A stretch of DNA of 61,331 bases from Burkholderiales bacterium (lineage in GTDB: Bacteria; Pseudomonadota; Gammaproteobacteria; Burkholderiales; Burkholderiaceae_C): contig RXJV01000038.1 in the NCBI GenBank assembly GCA_003963075.1, forward strand, positions 1-61,331. The letters are read 5' to 3'. Below are positions 56,504 to 61,331 of this stretch, one piece after another. A model generated the notes under the pieces. That model had not been told where the DNA came from. It was given only the letters and a program-made list of their open reading frames with translations, and ran no database searches. The stretch's first letter is position 1. Every line of letters starts with the position of its first letter. The translations under genes were made by a program, and so were the position numbers.

Positions 56504-57118
56504 AGGCTGGCGAGTCCGTCGCGCTGATATTGCGCTGACTGTCGTCGCACGTGACGGTCCGGTGCGTGGTCGGTGTGGGTCGGCATTGAGTTGAGGGCGG
56601 TGCCCTGAACATGCGGCACCCTTGGCGTTGCGCATGGCGCCGCAGCGGCGCCGTGGAATCCTTCAGCGCAACACCGGACCACCCCAGATTGGCTTGGGCA
56701 CTCGCGTCGGCGCGCCTGTCGCCGGGCTGCGCACCCCGGAAGCGAGTGACGGCGTCGAGCGGATGAGCGGACGTCATGTCTGCAGTGGGGAGCGTGTCGG
56801 CCAAGCGGTGCGCAACGTCAAGGCCGCAGTGGTCGATGTTGGCTGGCGCGTCCGGATGGTGGTGGGCGGCCGCCAGGTGGTCCGGTGCTGGGCCCACACC
56901 GCTGTGCAGGCGGAAGGCCGGTCCAACGAAGGACGGCGCCAACGCTAACGGCGCCAACAGATGGTGTGCGCACATGCGCCGTTGTGGTCGAATGGACCAA
57001 GAACATGCACGTAACGTGCATTGTTATCGCGTCGGGATGGCGTCTGCATTCCTTTGATAGGCTGTGCTTTCAATCACATATGGCAGGGAATCAAGCTTTA
57101 AAGAGGTATAGTCGGCGC
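56504..57118. other. 615-bp stretch without a supported gene, with nested palindromes
   Basis: Open frames here on either strand look like chance. It holds a direct repeat ACGGCGCCAAC (56933 and 56948), nested inverted repeats AACGGCGC/GCGCCGTT (56947-56983) with a self-complementary TGTGCGCACA inside (56965-56974), and an NsrR-like palindrome (57002-57025). Confidence 0.55.
57002..57025. promoter_or_regulatory. NsrR-like palindrome upstream of the catalase gene
   Basis: AACATGCACG-TAA-CGTGCATTGTT: 7+3+7 perfect core ATGCACG-TAA-CGTGCAT, with AACATG matching the nnrS box on the left and TTGTT one base displaced on the right. A TATAGT at 57107-57112 could be a -10 downstream. Confidence 0.4.
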
Positions 57119-57292
57119 ATGCATAAACGGCCTGATTCAGAAGTTCGAATGTTCCGAGGTCAGACCGTTGATGGGGCGAGGCTGGGTAGGTTTGCCGCCG
57201 CTGCCCTCCTTGCAGCCGTCCTTGCAGGCGATGCGTTGGCCGCGACGGCTGTCGCGGCCGTTGCCAGTGCGTCCAGAAGATCTGGTCTCTGA
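57119..57292 (+). CDS. 57-residue hydrophobic peptide
   Basis: MHKRPDSEVRMFRGQTVDGAR then a hydrophobic RFAAAALLAAVLAGDALAATAV segment near the C-terminus. It could be a short membrane peptide or a mis-started signal-containing gene. The ATG at 57119 is just after a TATAGT and 49 bp separate its stop from the catalase ATG. No homologue is recognised. Confidence 0.35.
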   Translation: MHKRPDSEVRMFRGQTVDGARLGRFAAAALLAAVLAGDALAATAVAAVASASRRSGL

Positions 57293-57341
57293 ACGCCGCT
57301 CGCACCTGTTTCTTGTCTCCCGTCGTTGAAAGAGATTTGTA

Positions 57342-58370
57342 ATGAACCCTCGCTCCCGATTCGCGTCCCGCCTGGCTCGCGTTGCTTCTGTCACCGTTCT
57401 TTTTGGAGGTCTTGCCATGACTACCACTGCCCAATCGCAAGATGTTGGCCCCGCAGCCAAACCAACCCCCGCCGATCTGGTGGATGCGCTGAAGACCATG
57501 GCCGGCAACCCACCCAATGCACGCGCCAACTTCGCCAAGGGCGTATGCGTCAAGGGCGCCTACACACCGTCAGCGTTTGCGCCTCTTGTGACCAAGTCGC
57601 AGAGCTTCACCCGCCCATCGGAAGTGCTGGGCCGCTTCGCCGTCAGCAGCGGCAATCCGCATGTGGCCGACACGAACAAGGGCGCGCTGAAGGGCTTCTC
57701 TTTCCGTGTCGGTCCGGCAGGCCATCAATCGGACATCGTGACGGAAAACGCGCCGGTGCACTTCGCCCGTGACTTGACCCAGATGCTGGCGTCGCTGAAA
57801 GCGCGCACTGCTGGCCCGGATGGCAAGGTGGACCCCGAAAAGTTCAAGGCTTTCGGCGCTGCCAACCCAGAGGCGCTCAACCAAGCCCACCTTGTCGGCG
57901 CCAAGCCGCTGCCGGGCAGTTGGGCCGGCACCATCTACTGGGGCGTCCATGCCTTCCCGGCCACCGACGCCAAGGGCCAGACGCGCCATATCAAGTTCAA
58001 GGTCGTGCCGCACATCGCCGAAGTGACGCTGAGCGAGGACGAGGCCAAGGCCAGGCCGGCCGATTTTTTGAAGGGCGACCTCGAGCAGCGGCTGGCAGGT
58101 GGTCCCGTGCGGTTTGATGTGCTGGCCATCCTGGGTCAGCCCGACGATCAAGTGCTGGACACCACCCAACGCTGGGTCAATGAAGACCACCGCGAGACCA
58201 TTCGACTGGGCACGATCAGCATCACCAGCTTGGCGCCCGAGGACAGCTGTGACGCCGGCATCTTCAACCCGGCCGCGCTGGCGGATGGCATCGCGGCACC
58301 GCCGGACGAAATCTTTGCGGCACGCGCACCGGCCTATGCCATCTCACTGGGCAGGCGCCGCGGCGGCTGA
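57342..58370 (+). CDS. periplasmic catalase-family (mini-catalase/SrpA-like) protein
   Basis: 342 residues with a signal peptide (LARVASVTVLFGGLAMTTTA). The small catalase-like fold is recognisable by ANFAKGVCVKGAYTPSAF, LGRFAVSSGNPHVADTNKG, and the C-terminal AYAISLGRR with a Tyr. In this family the first motif usually reads HAKG, with a distal catalytic His; here it is FAKG, so peroxidase activity is doubtful or altered. A hairpin (58377-58401) follows. Confidence 0.8.
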   Translation: MNPRSRFASRLARVASVTVLFGGLAMTTTAQSQDVGPAAKPTPADLVDALKTMAGNPPNARANFAKGVCVKGAYTPSAFAPLVTKSQSFTRPSEVLGRFAVSSGNPHVADTNKGALKGFSFRVGPAGHQSDIVTENAPVHFARDLTQMLASLKARTAGPDGKVDPEKFKAFGAANPEALNQAHLVGAKPLPGSWAGTIYWGVHAFPATDAKGQTRHIKFKVVPHIAEVTLSEDEAKARPADFLKGDLEQRLAGGPVRFDVLAILGQPDDQVLDTTQRWVNEDHRETIRLGTISITSLAPEDSCDAGIFNPAALADGIAAPPDEIFAARAPAYAISLGRRRGG

Positions 58371-58376
58371 CCGAAG

Positions 58377-58401
58377 GCGGCTTGCGTGCGACGCAAGCCG
58401 C
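58377..58401. terminator. hairpin after the catalase-family gene
   Basis: GCGGCTTGCGT-GCG-ACGCAAGCCGC: an 11-bp perfect stem, 6 bp after the stop. No T-run, so it may be Rho-assisted. It could also serve the convergent cyanophycinase gene, which ends at 58556. Confidence 0.6.
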
Positions 58402-58555
58402 GCAAGCTGGCCGAGCCAGTGACCGTGGCGTGAGCGGCGGAGCAGCCCACGGCCCTCGCGCCACGCCGGCCGCTAGGCACGCGGGGCTGGGTGGATGGCA
58501 GCGCGCGCATCGCCGCAGATGAGCAGCAGGCCGCAGCGGCAGCAGCAGCGGCGGC

Positions 58556-60418
58556 TCAGCGGCCGATGCGCTCGCCGGGCTCGTAGACATCCAGCAGCAC
58601 ATTGAAGGCGCCGAGCGCGCCGTTGTCGCCGGTCAGGAAGCTGGCGCTGCGGGCGTCCAGGGTCACCACGGGGTTCTGGCCGAGCACCTGGGCCAGCCCG
58701 GCATGCATGACGATGGCGCTGGCCTCGCTGATGCCAACCACCGCCAGCTGCCGGGCCCGGGCGCCAATGCCGTACAGCCGCCCCCAGCGCTTGTCGGCTT
58801 GCAGCCGCGGCTCGAAGGCGGCGCCCTGAACCAGGCCGAGGCCGGGCCTGAGGACGGCGTTGTTCGCCTTGAACGCCGCGATGGCGTCGTCCTCCGAGGC
58901 CGGCTCGTCGATGGCGTTGAAGGCTTCGCCGGCCGCCGCGGTCATCGCGCGCTCCGTCATCACGACCCGCGCCGATCGGCCCGCGTGGCGGACGAAGTCG
59001 CGGAACCTGACATCCGTCAGCGCGGACTTCAGCAGGGCTTGGCTGCCGCCGAGCAGCAGCACGCCGCTGGCGTCGCGGGCCTGGGCCGGGTCGATGAAGC
59101 TCTGCCCCTGGATCAGGGTGCGCGTCTGGCCACGCCAGCCGGCCTGGCTCAGCGCGCGGCTGTAGCGACCCAGGTCGGTCTGCGCGTCGGCCGGCGTGCC
59201 ATAGCCGGCCGCCACCACCCACAGCGTGCCCAGCGGCTGGCGATTGGCCTGGCGGACGAACTCGCCCAGCACCGGCCCGCCCAGGTCGTCGGAGATGTCA
59301 CCGCTCAGGATCAGGCTGGCCGACTGGCGCGAGAACCACTGCGGCGCATCCCAGCCCCGGCCCGTCCACGGCAGTCGCCGGCCCGAGACCGTCGGCATGC
59401 GCGCCTCCAGGTCGAAGCCCACCGCCGAACTCGGCGGCAGCACATGGGTCAGGATCTGGCGTGCCGACAAGGCCTCCTTGGGGCCCACCCAGCGATGCCG
59501 GGCGCCGGCGCTGCGGAAGTCCACCACGATGCCCGATGACACGCCCGACACCGGGCCGAGCCAGCTGTCGTTGTGGATGGACACGCCGGTGTCGTAGTCC
59601 ATGCCCAGGCCCAGCAGCCCGCCCTGACCCAGGCGGTCCACCGTCTGCGCGCCGGCATTCAGCATGCGCCCGAGCCGGCCGCGCGAATACACATGGGCGT
59701 CGACCACGAGCTTGCGCGAGCCGAACACCAGCCCGCGCTTGTTCGGGTCTGGATGCCCGAGCCACAGGTCGATGGCGCCCTTCTGCAGGCCGGTCGTGGA
59801 GTCGCCGGCATCGGTGTAGCCGGCATTCATCGCCAGCGACTGCACCGCGCCGCCCGCGCTGGTCCCGCCGAACACGACGCCGCGCTTCGCCGCGAGCTTC
59901 ATGGCCGCCTCGGACTCGGTGTTGGCCAGGATCTTCATGGCATAGCCCTGGTCACCGCCGGTGAAGAAGATGCCGTCCAGGCGCTGATCGTTCAGCCCGC
60001 GCAGCACCTCGGGCGCATGGGCGTCCGCGGCCACATACAGCGGCACCGAGCCCACCACGCAGCCCTGCGGGAACTGGGTGCGGTTGACGACGGCCTCGCA
60101 GGCCTGGCGCAGCAGCTCCACATCCTCGGCCAGGATGGCCGGGTCCTCCGGCAGCACGGGGTCATCGGCGAAGGCCGCCGGCACCATCAGCATGCGCACC
60201 GCAGTGCCGCGGGCCTGCTTGATGACCTCGCGCGAGAACCCCTTCAGGGCCTCCTCGTAACCGCCACCGATGGGGTACAGGGTTCTTTGTGGCTGCCATT
60301 GCGGTGCGCTCTCGGCGCTGGCCAACAGGCAGCCCAGGCTCAGCAGGGCAGGCAATGCCCAGCGCAGCGGCGCGGGCAGGCGAAGCGGCGCAGGCGCCGT
60401 CAGACGGTTGGTGTCCAT
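58556..60418 (-). CDS. secreted two-domain cyanophycinase-like protein
   Basis: 620 residues from ATG 60418 (GAGAGA ribosome site). A signal peptide (ALPALLSLGCLLASAES) ends near residue 38. The first domain has the peptidase S51 core with FFTGGDQGY and the nucleophile FGGTSAGG (Ser about 187), and AHVYSRGRLGRM. A second, S51-like half (residues about 400-620) carries GISEASAIVM in place of the GTSAGG, so it is probably inactive. Cyanophycinases cut cyanophycin into beta-Asp-Arg dipeptides; extracellular forms degrade external polymer. Confidence 0.87.
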   Translation of the reverse strand: MDTNRLTAPAPLRLPAPLRWALPALLSLGCLLASAESAPQWQPQRTLYPIGGGYEEALKGFSREVIKQARGTAVRMLMVPAAFADDPVLPEDPAILAEDVELLRQACEAVVNRTQFPQGCVVGSVPLYVAADAHAPEVLRGLNDQRLDGIFFTGGDQGYAMKILANTESEAAMKLAAKRGVVFGGTSAGGAVQSLAMNAGYTDAGDSTTGLQKGAIDLWLGHPDPNKRGLVFGSRKLVVDAHVYSRGRLGRMLNAGAQTVDRLGQGGLLGLGMDYDTGVSIHNDSWLGPVSGVSSGIVVDFRSAGARHRWVGPKEALSARQILTHVLPPSSAVGFDLEARMPTVSGRRLPWTGRGWDAPQWFSRQSASLILSGDISDDLGGPVLGEFVRQANRQPLGTLWVVAAGYGTPADAQTDLGRYSRALSQAGWRGQTRTLIQGQSFIDPAQARDASGVLLLGGSQALLKSALTDVRFRDFVRHAGRSARVVMTERAMTAAAGEAFNAIDEPASEDDAIAAFKANNAVLRPGLGLVQGAAFEPRLQADKRWGRLYGIGARARQLAVVGISEASAIVMHAGLAQVLGQNPVVTLDARSASFLTGDNGALGAFNVLLDVYEPGERIGR

Positions 60419-60504
60419 GGTCTCTCGGGTTGAAGCCCCATCGAAGCGGGGCGTGGTGTGGAAATGCTGGGGTGGGGTCGCGTCCAGGGTGCCGCTGGCG
60501 GTGG

Positions 60505-61020
60505 TCAAGCCCGCGGTGGCCGCCGCCGCAGGCAGGCCACCAGCACCAGCCCCGCCATCAGCAGCGCATAACTGCTGGGCTCGGGGACGACGCTGACATT
60601 GCGGATGCTCAGCAGGCTGGGGCCTTCGTCGTCCATCCCGTTGCGGACGCCGAACTGCAGCGTGCCGCTGAACGGGTTGCGGAAGGCATAGGTCTGCCAG
60701 CCGGACGAGCCGAAATTGCCCACCGTGCCCACCGATGCCAGCAGCGTGATCTCGCGGCCGTTCAGCAGCAGGTAGGCGAAGTCATCGTGGGGCAGGTAGT
60801 CGTTGGCGTCGAACTTCCACTCGAACGACCTGACCTCGCCGAGCGAGCCCTCCAGCCAGGCATTGCCGCCCAGCACCGCCAGGTCGCGCGTCGCGTCGAC
60901 CCAGCCGCCCTGCGACGTGTATGCCTTCAGGTCGGCCAGGTCCACCGAGGCTGCCTGGGCGGGGCTTGCAGCCACAGCGCAGATCGCCAGCAAAGGCCCG
61001 CAGGCCAGTTTCAACTTCAT
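60505..61020 (-). CDS. PEP-CTERM exported protein
   Basis: 171 residues. ATG 61020 has an AAGGAG ribosome site (the ATG 61035 inside it is an alternative). A signal peptide (ACGPLLAICAVAASPAQA) ends near residue 25, and the tail VVPEPSSYALLMAGLVLVAC then RRRP is the PEP-CTERM sorting signal. The body is beta-rich with no recognised domain. Exported and processed by an exosortase elsewhere. Confidence 0.85.
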   Translation of the reverse strand: MKLKLACGPLLAICAVAASPAQAASVDLADLKAYTSQGGWVDATRDLAVLGGNAWLEGSLGEVRSFEWKFDANDYLPHDDFAYLLLNGREITLLASVGTVGNFGSSGWQTYAFRNPFSGTLQFGVRNGMDDEGPSLLSIRNVSVVPEPSSYALLMAGLVLVACLRRRPPRA

Positions 61021-61119
61021 CTTGAACTCCTTCATGAAACACCCGGCCGGCGCCGGGGCGGGCCGAGGGCCTCGCCCCGCGGCGGCGGGTGTGGGGTGCA
61101 GGGTGTGAACGGTTGCGGC

Positions 61120-61331
61120 TCAGTCGCGCCGCGGGCGGCGCAGCGCCACCAGGCCGGCGCCGGCCAGCATCAGGGCCCAGGTGCCGGGCTCCGGCACCGC
61201 CTGCACCGAGACCGTGCCGTCCAGATACAGCCGCGCGGTGTCCAGCCGGGTGCCGGCGGCCAGCTGCAGGCCGCTGAAGTCGATGCTGCTGAAGCTGCCG
61301 TCGCTGCTGCCCCAGCTGAACAGCGCAAAGC
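61120..61331 (-). CDS. PEP-CTERM exported protein, C-terminus only
   Basis: The last ~70 codons of a protein that continues past the right edge. The frame reads a beta-rich FALFSWGSSDGSFSSIDF then VPEPGTWALMLAGAGLVALR and RPRRD-stop, a PEP-CTERM tail. It lies upstream of the other PEP-CTERM gene on the same strand, with a GC-rich hairpin-like stretch between them. Confidence 0.8.
   Translation of the reverse strand, partial: FALFSWGSSDGSFSSIDFSGLQLAAGTRLDTARLYLDGTVSVQAVPEPGTWALMLAGAGLVALRRPRRD

Noticed and set aside
56502-56975. 158-codon minus-strand frame after nsrR
   Set aside because: No recognisable motif, irregular composition, overlaps an opposite frame of similar quality; no gene is supported.

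Overview
The window is high-GC DNA (roughly 70% by eye) with dense, often translationally coupled genes. Gene content (MCC beta subunit, class II aldolase, PEP-CTERM proteins, NnrS/NsrR, cyanophycinase, DUF484-XerC-DapF block, REP-like hairpins after xerC) points to a betaproteobacterium of the Burkholderiales, most like the Rubrivivax/Roseateles/Leptothrix group. No tRNA, rRNA, CRISPR array, transposase or phage module is visible.

Layout. (a) 1-6642: a leftward operon with 4-bp or 14-bp overlaps: liuB, two alpha/beta hydrolases, liuC, a membrane protein, bioA, bioF (cut by the window edge). It joins leucine catabolism, which needs a biotin enzyme, to biotin synthesis. A divergent TetR gene shares two matching inverted repeats with it. 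(b) 7343-14656: small membrane protein, HD-GYP protein, gluconate kinase, copper chaperone and CopA with an FMN reductase and a pirin, then an HTH-ATPase-STAS-like protein. (c) 14813-24884: fructose-bisphosphate aldolase, cyclotransferase, purC, a TPR-like protein, a membrane Ser/Thr kinase, CnoX, purE-purK-sua5 and an esterase-like lipoprotein. (d) 24914-34463: fadD, 4-hydroxyphenylpyruvate dioxygenase with a divergent Lrp regulator, HDOD protein, two tiny basic proteins, a small DNA-binding-type protein with a site shared between its own start and a second locus, and an EF-G paralogue. (e) 34464-43380: metK followed by two extra degenerate copies of its own 3' end, an LpxL-type acyltransferase, a two-component pair, a CcdA-thioredoxin fusion, and dapF-DUF484-xerC ending in a run of hairpins. 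(f) 43235-49762: a predicted surface protein, RlmI-like methyltransferase, PEP-CTERM metalloprotease, Lrp regulator and glmS.

(g) 49792-58370 looks lower in GC and is the most interesting part. A divergent NsrR regulator and a clear 23-bp NsrR-type box over a sigma70-like promoter control a leftward gene set: NnrS, a CcoN-like haem-copper subunit with a CcoS-like N-terminal extension, a CcoO, a membrane-anchored monohaem cytochrome c, a 36-residue single-TM peptide missed by length cut-offs, a group III truncated haemoglobin, a SCO copper chaperone and a CtaG-like membrane protein. There is no dihaem CcoP. I read it as a nitric-oxide-responsive, non-canonical cbb3-type oxidase (or NO reductase) with its own copper-assembly factors. 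A periplasmic catalase-family protein lacking the usual distal histidine follows. (h) 58556-61331: a secreted two-domain cyanophycinase and two PEP-CTERM proteins.

All calls come from reading the translated sequence against remembered family motifs; no search was run.
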